Origin: Janthinobacterium sp. 61
GTDB taxonomy: Bacteria > Pseudomonadota > Gammaproteobacteria > Burkholderiales > Burkholderiaceae_D
Direction of reading: 5' to 3'
Length of the DNA stretch: 64,000 bases
Assembly (NCBI RefSeq): GCF_002846335.1
Contig: NZ_PJMQ01000001.1
Coordinates: forward strand, 3,162,001-3,226,000
Positions 1 to 9,241 of the stretch are shown one piece after another. The position numbers and the translations under genes are program-made. Under the pieces are notes generated by a model. The model was not told the origin of the DNA. It made no database searches and was given only the letters and a program-made list of their open reading frames with translations. Numbering within the stretch: the stretch's first letter is position 1; the number at the start of each line of letters is the position of its first letter.

Positions 1-447
1 GCCAGGACCTCCTTTTTTGACCTGGATTAAGCACCTTTCGCACCCGATTGGTGCGCGCGCACGGCTAAGTGGTCTGGTTCCGAGGCAAAACATTTCCAAA
101 AGGAAAGATTTTCCTCCAAATTTAGCGGTTTCCATATTGAATATCACGAAATATAATTCCGCCATATGGGCACATCGGAGAACTTAGCAGTGGTAGCCCA
201 AAACGGCTGTAAAAAACCGATAAGACCGCCTTTTTTTATGTCCGAAAGCGTGCAAAGATGACATAAGCAAGTACGTTTTCAGGGCGCAAAAGCGCCAAAA
301 ATTTAACCGGTTTTAGGCGTTAAAAATCTGTGTAAAATAAAGAATTCGTATGTATAATTCGGCGACGTCCCGGATACGGCTGGAGCTTTGTGTCGTCATT
401 TTGGGGTTCAGTTGCAAGACAAGAGATGGTATTTGGAGAAAGCAGGC
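1..447. other. Intergenic region upstream of tonB
   Basis: No coding frame with gene-like composition is visible. The stretch is noticeably more AT-rich than the genes that follow. It holds a short GGCGC-AAAA-GCGCC hairpin near 284-297 and a good sigma70 -10 hexamer at 353-358. I looked for a Fur box, expected for many tonB operons, and saw none that matches well. Confidence 0.6.
353..358 (+). promoter_or_regulatory. Putative -10 element of the tonB-exbBD promoter
   Basis: A perfect TATAAT lies about 90 bases upstream of the tonB start, within an AT-rich stretch. No convincing -35 hexamer is seen at 16-18 bases spacing (TGTAAA at 331-336 is the closest), so the promoter may depend on an activator. 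Confidence 0.35.
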
Positions 448-1104
448 ATGAATTTTTCGAACGAGAAAAGTCCCAAGAACTACACAGGCATAACTGTCGT
501 TGTCCTGCTGCACGTTCTCGCGGCTTACGGGATCGCGACGGGCTTGGGCAAGCGGTTAGTTACCAAAATGATGGAACCGGTTGAAACCAAGATTATCGAG
601 GAAGTCAAACCGCCTCCACCGAAGGATCTTCCACCGCCACCACCGCCGCCAGAAATGAAGGCGCCACCGCCGCCATTCATTCCGCCAGTCGAGGTGAACG
701 TGCAGCAGCCGCCACCACAGCAGAACGTGATTGCAAATGCGACTGCCGTGAAGCCCGCCACGAATGTATTGGCACCGCCAGCACCGCCTGCACAGCCTTC
801 GCCAACTCCTGGACCAGCCAAATCGGTGCGCACACCGGCCGTGGTTGACTTCAGTGTCTGCGAAAAACCGGCTTATCCAAAGTCGTCGCAGCGCAATGAG
901 GAAACCGGTGTGGTGACACTGTCGTTCCTGATCGGTGTAGACGGCAAGGTCGCTGATTCGAAGATCGTGAAGTCCAGCGGCTTCAGAGACCTGGACAAAG
1001 CTGCAGTGCAAGGTATCAGCCGCTGTACATTTAAGCCGGCAACAGTTGACGGCAAGCCGGAACAAGGCTGGCAGCAAATGCAATACGTTTGGTCGCTGGA
1101 TTAA
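448..1104 (+). CDS. tonB: TonB-family energy transducer protein
   Basis: Inner-membrane-anchored periplasmic protein that passes proton-motive force from ExbB/ExbD to outer-membrane TonB-dependent receptors. The 218-residue product has a short cytoplasmic head, one N-terminal membrane segment (about residues 11-32), a Pro/Lys/Glu-rich periplasmic spacer with long PPPPP runs (about 45-115), and a C-terminal TonB domain beginning near PAYPKSSQ and ending in an aromatic-rich strand. The start at 448 is chosen because a GGAG lies 10 bases upstream and the membrane segment follows directly; an in-frame ATG at 388 adds 20 residues without a signal. It leads an exbB-exbD-exbD cluster, so it probably serves as a general TonB. 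Confidence 0.93.
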   Translation: MNFSNEKSPKNYTGITVVVLLHVLAAYGIATGLGKRLVTKMMEPVETKIIEEVKPPPPKDLPPPPPPPEMKAPPPPFIPPVEVNVQQPPPQQNVIANATAVKPATNVLAPPAPPAQPSPTPGPAKSVRTPAVVDFSVCEKPAYPKSSQRNEETGVVTLSFLIGVDGKVADSKIVKSSGFRDLDKAAVQGISRCTFKPATVDGKPEQGWQQMQYVWSLD

Positions 1105-1109
1105 AACCC

Positions 1110-1130
1110 GAGACAGTTATCCCCTGTCTC
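1110..1130 (+). other. Small hairpin between tonB and exbB
   Basis: GAGACAG and CTGTCTC form a 7-bp stem just after the tonB stop codon. No T-run follows, so it looks like an mRNA processing or stability element rather than a terminator. Confidence 0.4.
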
Positions 1131-1190
1131 ACACTATGATTTCGTTGTCATTACGTTCAGCGATCTGTTATTTTTAATTTTGGAGGAAGC

Positions 1191-2120
1191 ATGTTTAAGA
1201 ATACCCGTTTGTCCGCATTTTTTGCCGCGGTTCTGTTGTCCGTCACCGCCACTACCGCTCTGGTAGCAGCACCGGCATTCGCTGACGCGCCAGCATCGGC
1301 TGCCGCTTCGGCTCCTGCGGCAGACGCTGCACCAGCACCAGTTGCCGCAGATGCAGCAGCTCCAGCAGCAGACGCAGCAGCTCCAGCCGCTGACGCAGCC
1401 GCTCCAGCCAAAACCGAAGAAGTGCACAACCCGTTCGGCCTGTCCGCAGTATGGGACGGCGGCTTCGTGCCACGCGCTACCCTGATCATCCTGTCCATCA
1501 TGTCGATCGGCAGCTGGTACATCATCATCACCAAGCTGCTGGATCAAATGAAGATCTTCAAGCAAGCTAAAGAAGCCGCTTCCAAATTCTGGAAAGCTCC
1601 TTCGATCGCTGCTGGTTCGGCAACCTTGAGCGATGGCTCGCCATTCCGCTTCATCGCTGAATCGGGCACCAAGGCAACCGCACACCATGACGGCGCCCTG
1701 CTGGAACAAATCGATCTGTCGACCTGGGTGACGATGTCGATCCAGCGCGCTTCGGACAAAGTTCAGTCGCGTCTGCAAGATGGCCTGTCGTTCCTGGCAA
1801 CCGTTGGTTCGACCGCACCGTTTATCGGTCTGTTCGGTACCGTTTGGGGTATTTACGGCGCGCTGACCGCTATCGGCATGACCGGTAACGCATCGATCGA
1901 TAAAGTTGCAGGTCCAGTTGGTGAAGCACTGATCATGACCGCTTTCGGTCTGCTGGTCGCCGTTCCTGCCGTTCTGGGTTACAACTGGCTGGTTCGTCGT
2001 AACAAATCCGCAATGGAAGACATCCGCTCGTTCAGCGCCGACGTTCACTCGGTTCTGGTTTCCGGCGTAATGTCGACCAGCGAAGCTGGCCGTGCTGCCG
2101 GCGCTAAAAAGATCGGATAA
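1191..2120 (+). CDS. exbB: ExbB/TolQ/MotA-type proton channel protein
   Basis: ExbB forms the pentameric inner-membrane channel that, with ExbD, energises TonB. The 309-residue product begins with a cleavable-looking signal peptide (cut near AFA-DAPAS, about residue 27), then an Ala/Pro/Asp-rich linker of about 45 residues with repeated ADAAAPA units, then three membrane segments. The last two carry the conserved TolQ/ExbB region around GLFGTVWGIYGAL and the VAGPVGEALIMTAFGLLVA stretch. A strong GGAGG lies just before ATG 1191. The signal-plus-linker N-terminus makes it longer than E. coli ExbB (244 residues) and is common in betaproteobacterial and xanthomonad ExbB. exbD1 starts 5 bases after its stop. 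Confidence 0.94.
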   Translation: MFKNTRLSAFFAAVLLSVTATTALVAAPAFADAPASAAASAPAADAAPAPVAADAAAPAADAAAPAADAAAPAKTEEVHNPFGLSAVWDGGFVPRATLIILSIMSIGSWYIIITKLLDQMKIFKQAKEAASKFWKAPSIAAGSATLSDGSPFRFIAESGTKATAHHDGALLEQIDLSTWVTMSIQRASDKVQSRLQDGLSFLATVGSTAPFIGLFGTVWGIYGALTAIGMTGNASIDKVAGPVGEALIMTAFGLLVAVPAVLGYNWLVRRNKSAMEDIRSFSADVHSVLVSGVMSTSEAGRAAGAKKIG

Positions 2121-2125
2121 GAATC

Positions 2126-2554
2126 ATGTCGATGTCCGTCGGCTCCGACAGCGGAGATGAAGATCAAGTAATGTCAGAAATCAACACGACGCCGCTCGTC
2201 GACATCATGTTGGTTTTGCTGATCATTTTCTTGATTACAAGTCCAGTTGTCCTCAAGCTGCAGAAAATCGATCTGCCGATTGAGGCCAATCAAGCCCTGC
2301 AAACCAAGCCAGAGAACGTTAACATCGTTGTTAACAAGGACGGCGAGATTTACCTGGGCCAGACCAGACTGAAAGACACGAACGAACTGTTCGATTATCT
2401 TAAAGTTGAAGCAGTGAAAGTACCGCAGCCGGAAGTACACGTTCGTGGCGACCAAGAAGCACGCTACGAATCGATCGGCCGGGTTATTTACACGACCCAA
2501 CGTGCCGGGATCCAGAAGGTCGGCTTCATCACCGAACCGCCTGACAAGGGCTGA
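2126..2554 (+). CDS. exbD: Biopolymer transport protein ExbD (first copy)
   Basis: ExbD is the single-span partner of ExbB that couples proton flow to TonB. The 142-residue protein has a short cytoplasmic tail, one membrane helix containing the essential aspartate in TTPLVDIMLVLLIIF (about residue 28), and a periplasmic C-terminal domain. It begins 5 bases after exbB, so the two are co-translated. A second exbD follows, as in the tonB-exbB-exbD1-exbD2 clusters described in Xanthomonas. Which copy is essential cannot be told from sequence. Confidence 0.94.
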   Translation: MSMSVGSDSGDEDQVMSEINTTPLVDIMLVLLIIFLITSPVVLKLQKIDLPIEANQALQTKPENVNIVVNKDGEIYLGQTRLKDTNELFDYLKVEAVKVPQPEVHVRGDQEARYESIGRVIYTTQRAGIQKVGFITEPPDKG

Positions 2555-2607
2555 TAGCGGCTGGCAGCGGCGTCCCGGCAACATGGGGATGCCACTGCCG
2601 GAAGCTG

Positions 2608-2630
2608 ACCGGGCGGCAGTTTCGCCCGGT
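2608..2630 (+). other. Intercistronic hairpin between the two exbD genes
   Basis: ACCGGGCG and CGCCCGGT form an 8-bp GC-rich stem with a 7-base loop in the 105-base gap between exbD1 and exbD2. No U-run follows. It could stabilise the upstream message or uncouple expression of exbD2. Confidence 0.4.
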
Positions 2631-2659
2631 GCTTCGTTGGACTTCTTAAAGGAAACACT

Positions 2660-3091
2660 ATGAGTATGAATGTCGGTTCGGGAAGCGCAGCAGGCGCGGA
2701 TCCGGAACCAATGATGGAACTGAACATGACGCCCCTCATCGACGTGATGCTGGTGCTGATTATCATGTTGATCATCACGATTCCTAAGCAAAACCACTCG
2801 GTGAACCTGAACATGCCGGTCGGCACCCCGCCGCCACCGACAACCGAACCAGTGGTCGTCACGATCGATGTCGATTTTGATGGCACTATCTTGTGGGACA
2901 ATCAGGTAGTACCTGATCGTAATACGCTGGAAGCCAAGCTGAGCAACGTTGCTGCGCAAGCAGACCAGCCAGAAGTGCATCTGCGTCCTAACAAGCTGGT
3001 GGAATACAAAGTCGTCGCCGGTGTGATGGCGTCGGCACAGCGTCTGGGCGTGACCAAAATCGGTCTGGTCGGCAACGAGCAATTCCAGTAA
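2660..3091 (+). CDS. exbD2: Biopolymer transport protein ExbD (second copy)
   Basis: Second ExbD-family protein, 143 residues, with the same plan: a short N-terminal tail, a membrane helix with the key Asp in TPLIDVMLVLIIMLIIT, and a periplasmic domain. It is clearly diverged from the first copy (different tail and periplasmic domain), so it is not a recent duplication. An AAAGGAA ribosome site precedes ATG 2660. A strong terminator follows at 3120-3153. By analogy with Xanthomonas exbD2 it may be needed only for particular receptors; that is inference. Confidence 0.92.
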   Translation: MSMNVGSGSAAGADPEPMMELNMTPLIDVMLVLIIMLIITIPKQNHSVNLNMPVGTPPPPTTEPVVVTIDVDFDGTILWDNQVVPDRNTLEAKLSNVAAQADQPEVHLRPNKLVEYKVVAGVMASAQRLGVTKIGLVGNEQFQ

Positions 3092-3119
3092 GCTGTAGCA
3101 ATCAGGTTATCTTTACATC

Positions 3120-3153
3120 CGAATAGGCAGGACTTCCTGCCTATTCGCTTTTT
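3120..3153 (+). terminator. Rho-independent terminator of the tonB-exbBDD operon
   Basis: CGAATAGGCAGGA and TCCTGCCTATTCG form a perfect 13-bp stem with a 2-base gap, followed by C and TTTTT. It ends just before the TPR gene, suggesting that gene is transcribed mainly from read-through or from its own promoter. Confidence 0.85.
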
Positions 3154-3169
3154 ACTGAAAGACTTTCTC

Positions 3170-4381
3170 ATGTCCAAGTTTCGTCTCGCTCATCTCGGCC
3201 TCGTCATGGCCGCTATCGGTTTTACCGCAGCAACTCCCGTAATCGGCCTGGGCTCGCTGGCATACGCCGCGGACACCGTGCGTGCCGAAGTGGGCAAGCC
3301 ACTGCAAGAAGCGCAAAAACTCGCTAGCAGCGGCAAAAACAAGGAAGCACTGGCCAAGCTGCGCGATGCCGACAGCGTCGGCGGCAAGACCGCCTTTGAA
3401 AGCTACCAGATCGAGCGCGTGCGCGCCTCGGCCGCAGCTGCCGCCGGCGATAACGGCACCGCCATCAAGGCTTTCGAAGCCGTCATCAATTCCGGCCGCC
3501 TGAGCGCCGCCGAAGCCCCCAAATTCACGCAAGCGCTGGCAGGCATGTACTACCGCGCCAAGGACTGGCCAAATACCATTACCTGGATCAAACGCTCGCT
3601 GAAAGACCGCGACGATGCGCAGATGCGCGAATTGCTGATCCAGACCTACTACGTCAGCGGCAACTACGCCGAAGCGGCCAAGGAACTGCAAGCGCGCGGC
3701 GGCAACTCGGAAGCGAGCCTGCAAATGCTGGCCAACATCCAGATGAAGCAAAACGACAAGGGCGGCTATGTGGCCACCCTGGAAAAACTGGCCGCCAGCT
3801 ATCCAAAGACCAGCTACTGGGCTGACCTGCTGAACCGCGTCTCGGGCAAACCTGGCTTCTCGCAGCGCCTGGGCCTGGATGTCCAGCGCCTGCGCCTGGC
3901 CAACGGCCTGTTCACCAAGCCGTCCGAATACATGGAAATCAGCCAGCTGGCCCTGCAAGCAGGCAATCCTGGCGAAGCTTTGGCCATCATCGACCAGGGC
4001 TACAAAAAAGGCGTGCTGGGTACCGGCACCGATGCAGCCCGTCACCAGCGCCTGAAAGACCTGGCCCTGAAAACCCAGGCTGACCTGAAGGCCAGCGCCG
4101 CCAAGTCGGAAGCGGAATACGTCAAGAACAAGGACGCTGACAGCTTGAACAAGCTGGGCTTTGCCCTGGTCTACGATGGCCAGACCGACAAGGGTCTGGG
4201 GCTGATGAATGACGCCGTGAAAATGGGCACCGCCAAGTACGCGGAAGAAGGCAAGCTGCATCTGGGCATTGCTTACATGCACGCCGGCAAGAAGTCCAAT
4301 GCAACGACGGCATTCAAGGCCGTCAAGGGCACGGATGGCGCGGCTGACCTGGCCCGTTACTGGACTTTAATGAACAAGTAA
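3170..4381 (+). CDS. Secreted tetratricopeptide-repeat protein
   Basis: A 403-residue protein with an N-terminal signal peptide (cleavage near AYA-ADTVR, about residue 34) and a body made of helical TPR-like repeats, for example the Tyr/Ala/Gly pattern in YVSGNYAEAAKELQARG and the C-terminal KLGFALVYDGQTDKGLGLMNDAV. It is probably periplasmic and would act as a protein-protein scaffold; no catalytic motif is present. Position right after the TonB operon suggests a link to TonB-dependent uptake or envelope maintenance, but a strong terminator separates them. Exact partner unknown. Confidence 0.8.
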   Translation: MSKFRLAHLGLVMAAIGFTAATPVIGLGSLAYAADTVRAEVGKPLQEAQKLASSGKNKEALAKLRDADSVGGKTAFESYQIERVRASAAAAAGDNGTAIKAFEAVINSGRLSAAEAPKFTQALAGMYYRAKDWPNTITWIKRSLKDRDDAQMRELLIQTYYVSGNYAEAAKELQARGGNSEASLQMLANIQMKQNDKGGYVATLEKLAASYPKTSYWADLLNRVSGKPGFSQRLGLDVQRLRLANGLFTKPSEYMEISQLALQAGNPGEALAIIDQGYKKGVLGTGTDAARHQRLKDLALKTQADLKASAAKSEAEYVKNKDADSLNKLGFALVYDGQTDKGLGLMNDAVKMGTAKYAEEGKLHLGIAYMHAGKKSNATTAFKAVKGTDGAADLARYWTLMNK

Positions 4382-4382
4382 T

Positions 4383-4504
4383 TGACATCGAACCCAAGCT
4401 ACTGCGCGTCGCGCTTTGCGGCCTGTGATGCTCACCGTACTACGGTACGGTTGCGCTTCTCGGCCACAAATCACTGCCGCTCGCTACGCTTGGGTTCGAC
4501 GTTG
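4383..4504. repeat. Long imperfect palindromic intergenic element
   Basis: The outer arms CGAACCCAAGC (4389-4399) and GCTTGGGTTCG (4488-4498) are perfect inverted copies. The centre has a nested palindrome, ACCGTAC-TACG-GTACGGT (4434-4451). The parts between are imperfectly complementary, and the whole could fold as a roughly 120-base cruciform or RNA hairpin. It lies directly after the TPR stop codon. A different element with a similar GTAC-type core lies at 44054-44129. This looks like a dispersed non-coding repeat (MITE/REP-like), not a gene. Confidence 0.55.
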
Positions 4505-4525
4505 AAAGTGTATTGAATCAATACT

Positions 4526-4562
4526 AAAGCGTTGCCAGCACACCCGCCGGCAACGCTTTTTA
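4526..4562 (+). terminator. Rho-independent terminator after the TPR gene
   Basis: AAAGCGTTGCC and GGCAACGCTTT form an 11-bp stem with a short loop, followed by a T-run. It closes the transcription unit of the TPR gene and insulates ribF. Confidence 0.8.
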
Positions 4563-4604
4563 TCATTTCAGCAGGGAAATTACCCCTGTGCCCACCCTGC
4601 CGGG

Positions 4605-4632
4605 TGTGCATCCCCGAAACAGTCCGTATAAT
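4605..4632 (+). promoter_or_regulatory. Putative ribF-ileS operon promoter
   Basis: A perfect TATAAT (4627-4632) lies 33 bases before the ribF start, with a weak -35 candidate TGTGCA (4605-4610) at 16 bases. The short distance implies a brief leader and no riboswitch. Confidence 0.4.
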
Positions 4633-4665
4633 CCCCCTTTTGGCACAGTTTTTCATCAGATTCCT

Positions 4666-5637
4666 ATGAAGGTATTCCGCGGACTTCCCAATGCCCAGGC
4701 ACGAGCGCCTTGCGCTCTGACCATCGGCAATTTTGACGGTGTCCACATCGGCCATCAAGCCTTGCTGGCGCGCGTGCGCGGCGCGGCGACCGAACTCGGC
4801 ATTGAAGCGGCCGTGATGACGTTCGAACCGCACCCGCGTGAATTCTTCGCGCAGCGCGCGGGCGACCTGTCGAAGGCGCCGCAGCGCATCGCCAACCTGC
4901 GCGACAAGCTGCAATCGCTGGACGACGCCGGCATAGACAGAGTCGTCGTCGAGCACTTCAGCGCGCAATTCGCCGCCTTGACGCCGCAGGAATTCACGGA
5001 AAAAGTCCTCGTCAGCGGCTTGCATGTGAAATGGCTGATGGTTGGCGACGATTTCTGCTATGGCGCCCGACGCGCCGGCGACGTCGCCATGCTGCAGGAA
5101 GCGGGCCGCGAATACGGTTTCCATGTGGAAACTTTGCCGACGGTGATGAATGGCAGCACGCGCATCTCGTCGTCCGCCGTGCGCCTGGCCCTGGCCGCCG
5201 GTGATTTCCCCCTTGCCACGCAGTTGCTGGGCCACCCGTACGCCATTTCCGGCCACGTCATCCACGGCCAGAAGCTGGGCCGTACCCTGGGCTTCCCCAC
5301 CTTGAACCTGCGCGTGGCGCACCGTCCCGCCCTGTCCGGCATCTTCATCGTCCAAGTGCACGGCCTGGGGCCGCTGCCGCTGCCGGCCGTGGCCAGCCTG
5401 GGCGTGCGCCCTACCGTCGACGACAGCGGCCGCGTCTTGCTGGAAGTGCATCTGTTTAACTTCAATCTATCCTGCTACGGCAAGCTGGTACGCGTGGAGT
5501 TTTTGGAAAAGCTGCGCGACGAAGAAAAGTATGACGACTTGCCCACCCTGACGGCCGCCATCGAGCGGGACTCGAACCAGGCGCGCGCCTATTTTGAGAA
5601 GCGCAGCGGCGCCATTACCGCCACCGACCGAATTTGA
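4666..5637 (+). CDS. ribF: Bifunctional riboflavin kinase/FAD synthetase
   Basis: Converts riboflavin to FMN and then FAD in the cytoplasm. The 323-residue product begins MKVFRGLP and has the nucleotidyltransferase site TIGNFDGVHIGHQALL (about residues 23-38), an FEPHPREFF motif, and a C-terminal flavokinase domain with GRTLGFPTLNL and GVRPTVD. The start at 4666 matches the family N-terminus; an in-frame ATG at 4588 would add an unrelated tail and lie before the probable promoter. It heads the widespread ribF-ileS-lspA order. No FMN riboswitch is seen. Confidence 0.95.
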   Translation: MKVFRGLPNAQARAPCALTIGNFDGVHIGHQALLARVRGAATELGIEAAVMTFEPHPREFFAQRAGDLSKAPQRIANLRDKLQSLDDAGIDRVVVEHFSAQFAALTPQEFTEKVLVSGLHVKWLMVGDDFCYGARRAGDVAMLQEAGREYGFHVETLPTVMNGSTRISSSAVRLALAAGDFPLATQLLGHPYAISGHVIHGQKLGRTLGFPTLNLRVAHRPALSGIFIVQVHGLGPLPLPAVASLGVRPTVDDSGRVLLEVHLFNFNLSCYGKLVRVEFLEKLRDEEKYDDLPTLTAAIERDSNQARAYFEKRSGAITATDRI

Positions 5638-5718
5638 CGCCGGCCAACTCCGCCGCCTGGCGGCGCCTGTCGCCGCAAACCCGCTGCAAAAATATACTCC
5701 ATACCATTAAAGAAGATT

Positions 5719-8619
5719 ATGTCCGATCAAAACAAGCCAGCCACGCCCAAGCAGAACAAAAAGCCTGAAAGCAAATACCCGGTCAACATGACGGAAACCC
5801 CGTTCCCGATGCGCGGCGACATGGCCAAGCGCGAGCCGCAATGGGTACAGCAATGGCAAGACAAGAAGATTTACGAGCGCGTGCGCAAGGCTGCCGCCGG
5901 CCGTCCGAAATTCATCCTGCATGACGGTCCGCCGTACGCGAATGGCGACATCCACCTGGGCCACGCCGTCAACAAGATCCTGAAGGACATGGTCGTCAAG
6001 TCGCGCTCGCTCGCCGGCTTCGATGCGCCGTATGTACCTGGCTGGGATTGCCACGGCATGCCCATCGAGATCCAGATCGAAAAACTGCACGGCAAGAACC
6101 TGCCGACGGCCGAAGTATTGGAAAAGGCCCGCGCCTATGCGAATGTGCAGGTCGAACGCCAGAAGAAGGATTTCATCCGCCTGGGCGTGCTGGGCGAGTG
6201 GGACAACCCGTATCTGACCATGGCACACGGCAATGAAGCCGACGAATTGCGCGCGCTGGGCAAGCTGCTGGAAAAAGGCTATGTCTACCGCGGCCTGAAA
6301 CCCGTCAACTGGTGCTTCGACTGCCAGTCGGCGCTGGCCGAGGCGGAAGTGGAGTACGCGGAAAAGCGCGATCCCGCCATCGACGTCGGGTTCAAATTCG
6401 CCGAGCCGGAAAAGCTGGCGGCCGCCTTCGGCCTGCCTTCCCTGCCGACGGATAACGGTTTCATCGTCATCTGGACCACCACGCCGTGGACCATCCCGTC
6501 GAACCAGGCGCTCAACGTGCACCCGGAAGTGAAATATGCGCTGGTGAAGACCGAGCGCGATGGCCAGCCGCTGCTGCTGATCCTGGCGCAAGACCTGGTC
6601 GTGGCCAGCCTGGCGCGCTTCAAGCTCGATGGCACGACGATCGCCACCTGCGACGGCGCGGCCCTGGCCGGCATCAGCTTCCGCCACCCGCTGCATGCCA
6701 GCGACGCCTTCTATGACCGCTTGTCGCCTTTGTACCTGGCCGAATACGTGACCACGGAAAGCGGCACCGGCGTGGTGCACTCGGCGCCAGCCTATGGCCT
6801 GGACGACTTTATCTCGTGCAAGGCGCACGGCATGAAGGACGACGACATCATCAAGCCCGTCATGGGCGACGGCAAGTTCGCATCGACCCTGCCCCTGTTC
6901 GGCGGCATGACCATCTGGGAAGCGTCGAAACCGATCTGCAACGCCTTGCGCGAAGCGGGCGCGCTGTTCGAAGTGAAGATGTTCGACCACAGCTACATGC
7001 ATTGCTGGCGTCATAAGACGCCGATCATCTACCGCGCCACGTCGCAGTGGTTCGCCGGCATGGACGTGACGCCGAAGGACGGCGGAGCGACCCTGCGCGA
7101 GACGGCATTGAAAGGCATCGCCGACACCGAGTTCTTCCCGGACTGGGGCCAGGCGCGCCTGCACGGCATGATCGCCAACCGCCCTGACTGGACCTTGTCG
7201 CGCCAACGCCAGTGGGGCGTGCCAATGGCCTTCATCGTGCACAAGGAAACGGGCGACCTGCATCCGCGCACGCCGGAATTGCTCGAGCAGGTGGCCAAGC
7301 TGATCGAAAAGAACGGCATCGAGGCATGGCAGGCGCTGGACTTGCAAGACCTGATCGGCGACGAAGCGGTTATCTACGCCAAGAACAAGGACACGCTGGA
7401 CGTGTGGTTCGATTCCGGCGCCACGCACCAGACGGTGCTGGGCGGCCCGCAAGGCCACGGTTCGCACTCGACGCAGCTGCAATTCCCGGCCGACCTGTAC
7501 CTGGAAGGCTCGGACCAGCATCGCGGCTGGTTCCACTCGTCCCTGCTGGTGTCATCGATGCTGAATGGCCGTCCGCCGTACAAGGCCCTGTTGACGCACG
7601 GCTTCACGGTCGATGGCGAAGGCAAGAAGATGTCCAAGTCGCTGGGCAACACGCTGGCGCCGCAAAAAATCTCGGACACCCTGGGCGCGGACATCCTGCG
7701 CCTGTGGATCGCCTCGACCGACTACACGGGCGAACTGTCGATCTCCGACGAGATCCTCAAGCGCGTGACCGAATCGTACCGTCGCATCCGCAACACGCTG
7801 CGTTTCCTGCTGGCGAACACCTCGGATTTCAATCCGGCCACGGACGCCGTGCCGACGGCGGAGATGTTCGAGATCGACCGCTATGCGCTGGCCAACATGG
7901 CCTCGCTGCAAACGCAGATCGAGAACAACTACGCGCGCTACGAGTTCCACCCGGTGGTGTCGAAGCTGCAAACGTACTGTTCGGAAGACCTGGGCGGCTT
8001 CTACCTGGATATCCTGAAGGACCGTTTGTACACCTCCGGCCTGACGTCGCACGCGCGCCGCTCCGCGCAGACGGCTCTGTGGCACATCACGCAAAGCCTG
8101 CTGCGCCTGATGGCCCCGGCCCTGTCGTTCACGGCCGAAGAAGCGTGGGCCGTCTTCGCCGGCAGCGAAGCGTATGCTGCCAGCGATGAAACCATCTTCA
8201 CGCAAACCTGGTGGCAACTGCCGGAAGTGTCGGATGCCGCCGACCTGCTGGAGAAATACACGGCCCTGCGCGCAGTCCGCACGGACGTCACAAAACAGCT
8301 GGAGGACTTGCGCACCTCGGGCGCCATCGGCTCCTCGCTGCAGGCGGAACTGACGATCAAGGCCGCGCCGATGAAGTACAAGCTCTTGACCACCCTGGGC
8401 GACGACTTGAAATTCGTCTTCATCACCTCGCAGGCAACGGTAGCCGAAGTGGCCGACGAAGCGGCCGAAGAGGTGGTCGTGACCGCGTCGACGGCGCAGA
8501 AGTGCGAGCGCTGCTGGCATTACCGCGCAGACGTGGGCACGGACGCCGCGCATGCCACCCTGTGCGGCCGCTGCGTCAGCAACCTGTTTGGCAAGGGCGA
8601 GGTTCGCCGCTTCGCTTAA
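5719..8619 (+). CDS. ileS: Isoleucyl-tRNA synthetase
   Basis: Class I synthetase that charges tRNA-Ile and edits Val. The 966-residue protein has the HIGH-type motif in [16 protein letters not shown] (about residues 72-87), the connective-peptide editing domain, the KMSKS motif in [10 protein letters not shown] (about residue 635), and a C-terminal zinc ribbon with CERCWHY and CGRCVSN. Length and motifs match the bacterial type. AAAGAAG lies before ATG 5719. It is 81 bases from ribF and probably co-transcribed with it. Confidence 0.97.
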   Translation: MSDQNKPATPKQNKKPESKYPVNMTETPFPMRGDMAKREPQWVQQWQDKKIYERVRKAAAGRPKFILHDGPPYANGDIHLGHAVNKILKDMVVKSRSLAGFDAPYVPGWDCHGMPIEIQIEKLHGKNLPTAEVLEKARAYANVQVERQKKDFIRLGVLGEWDNPYLTMAHGNEADELRALGKLLEKGYVYRGLKPVNWCFDCQSALAEAEVEYAEKRDPAIDVGFKFAEPEKLAAAFGLPSLPTDNGFIVIWTTTPWTIPSNQALNVHPEVKYALVKTERDGQPLLLILAQDLVVASLARFKLDGTTIATCDGAALAGISFRHPLHASDAFYDRLSPLYLAEYVTTESGTGVVHSAPAYGLDDFISCKAHGMKDDDIIKPVMGDGKFASTLPLFGGMTIWEASKPICNALREAGALFEVKMFDHSYMHCWRHKTPIIYRATSQWFAGMDVTPKDGGATLRETALKGIADTEFFPDWGQARLHGMIANRPDWTLSRQRQWGVPMAFIVHKETGDLHPRTPELLEQVAKLIEKNGIEAWQALDLQDLIGDEAVIYAKNKDTLDVWFDSGATHQTVLGGPQGHGSHSTQLQFPADLYLEGSDQHRGWFHSSLLVSSMLNGRPPYKALLTHGFTVDGEGKKMSKSLGNTLAPQKISDTLGADILRLWIASTDYTGELSISDEILKRVTESYRRIRNTLRFLLANTSDFNPATDAVPTAEMFEIDRYALANMASLQTQIENNYARYEFHPVVSKLQTYCSEDLGGFYLDILKDRLYTSGLTSHARRSAQTALWHITQSLLRLMAPALSFTAEEAWAVFAGSEAYAASDETIFTQTWWQLPEVSDAADLLEKYTALRAVRTDVTKQLEDLRTSGAIGSSLQAELTIKAAPMKYKLLTTLGDDLKFVFITSQATVAEVADEAAEEVVVTASTAQKCERCWHYRADVGTDAAHATLCGRCVSNLFGKGEVRRFA

Positions 8620-8665
8620 AACGGTGCGGGGCGGGAATTCTTACCCGCTCCCGCACCGCTTCCCA

Positions 8666-8697
8666 CCGCCGCTGCCCGCAAGAGTAGCGGCGGCTTT
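8666..8697 (+). terminator. Hairpin between ileS and lspA
   Basis: CCGCCGCT (8666-8673) and AGCGGCGG (8686-8693) form an 8-bp stem followed by CTTTATCTT. A second GC-rich hairpin with GGTGCGGG/CCCGCACC arms lies just upstream. The T-run is interrupted, so this is likely a weak terminator or attenuator that tunes lspA and downstream expression. Confidence 0.5.
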
Positions 8698-8714
8698 ATC
8701 TTCCCTGGAAAAAT

Positions 8715-9224
8715 ATGGCCACTAAAAACCGTTTTTCATCGAAATCGTCATCCTCTTCGTCGCTGGTGCCCTGGCTGGGCATTGCCGCCATCGTCATCCT
8801 GTTCGACCAGATCACCAAGATCACGATCCTGAAGACTTTCCGCTATGCGCAAGAGATGGTCATCACCTCGTATTTCAACCTGGTGCTCGCGTATAACAAG
8901 GGCGCCGCGTTCAGCTTCCTGTCCGACCAGGGTGGCTGGCAGCGCTATTTCTTCACCGGCATCGCCCTCGCGGCGGCCATCTACATCATTTATTTGCTGA
9001 AAAAGCACGCCGGCCAGCGCATGTTTTGCTGGGCCCTGGCGCTGATCCTTGGCGGCGCACTGGGCAACGCCATCGACCGCCTGATCTACGGCCATGTGGT
9101 CGACTTCCTCGACTTCCACTGGAAAAGCTGGGGCCACTTCCCCGCCTTCAATATCGCCGACAGCGCCATCTGCATCGGCGCGGCCCTGTTCATCATCGAT
9201 GAACTGCGCCGGGTAAACAAATAA
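8715..9224 (+). CDS. lspA: Lipoprotein signal peptidase (signal peptidase II)
   Basis: Inner-membrane aspartic protease that removes signal peptides from diacylglyceryl-modified prolipoproteins. The 169-residue protein has four predicted membrane helices. Conserved blocks include FDQITK near the N-terminus, [34 protein letters not shown] with the first catalytic Asp, and [15 protein letters not shown] with the second. It sits between ileS and coaBC. Confidence 0.96.
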   Translation: MATKNRFSSKSSSSSSLVPWLGIAAIVILFDQITKITILKTFRYAQEMVITSYFNLVLAYNKGAAFSFLSDQGGWQRYFFTGIALAAAIYIIYLLKKHAGQRMFCWALALILGGALGNAIDRLIYGHVVDFLDFHWKSWGHFPAFNIADSAICIGAALFIIDELRRVNK

Positions 9225-9241
9225 ACAAGCAGGAGAACGGC

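Noticed and set aside
1..447. Fur box upstream of tonB
   Set aside because: I found no stretch with a good 19-base match; only a -10 hexamer is clear.
5707..7536. Long minus-strand frame (about 600 codons) inside ileS
   Set aside because: Antisense shadow of a fully supported isoleucyl-tRNA synthetase; no recognisable domain.
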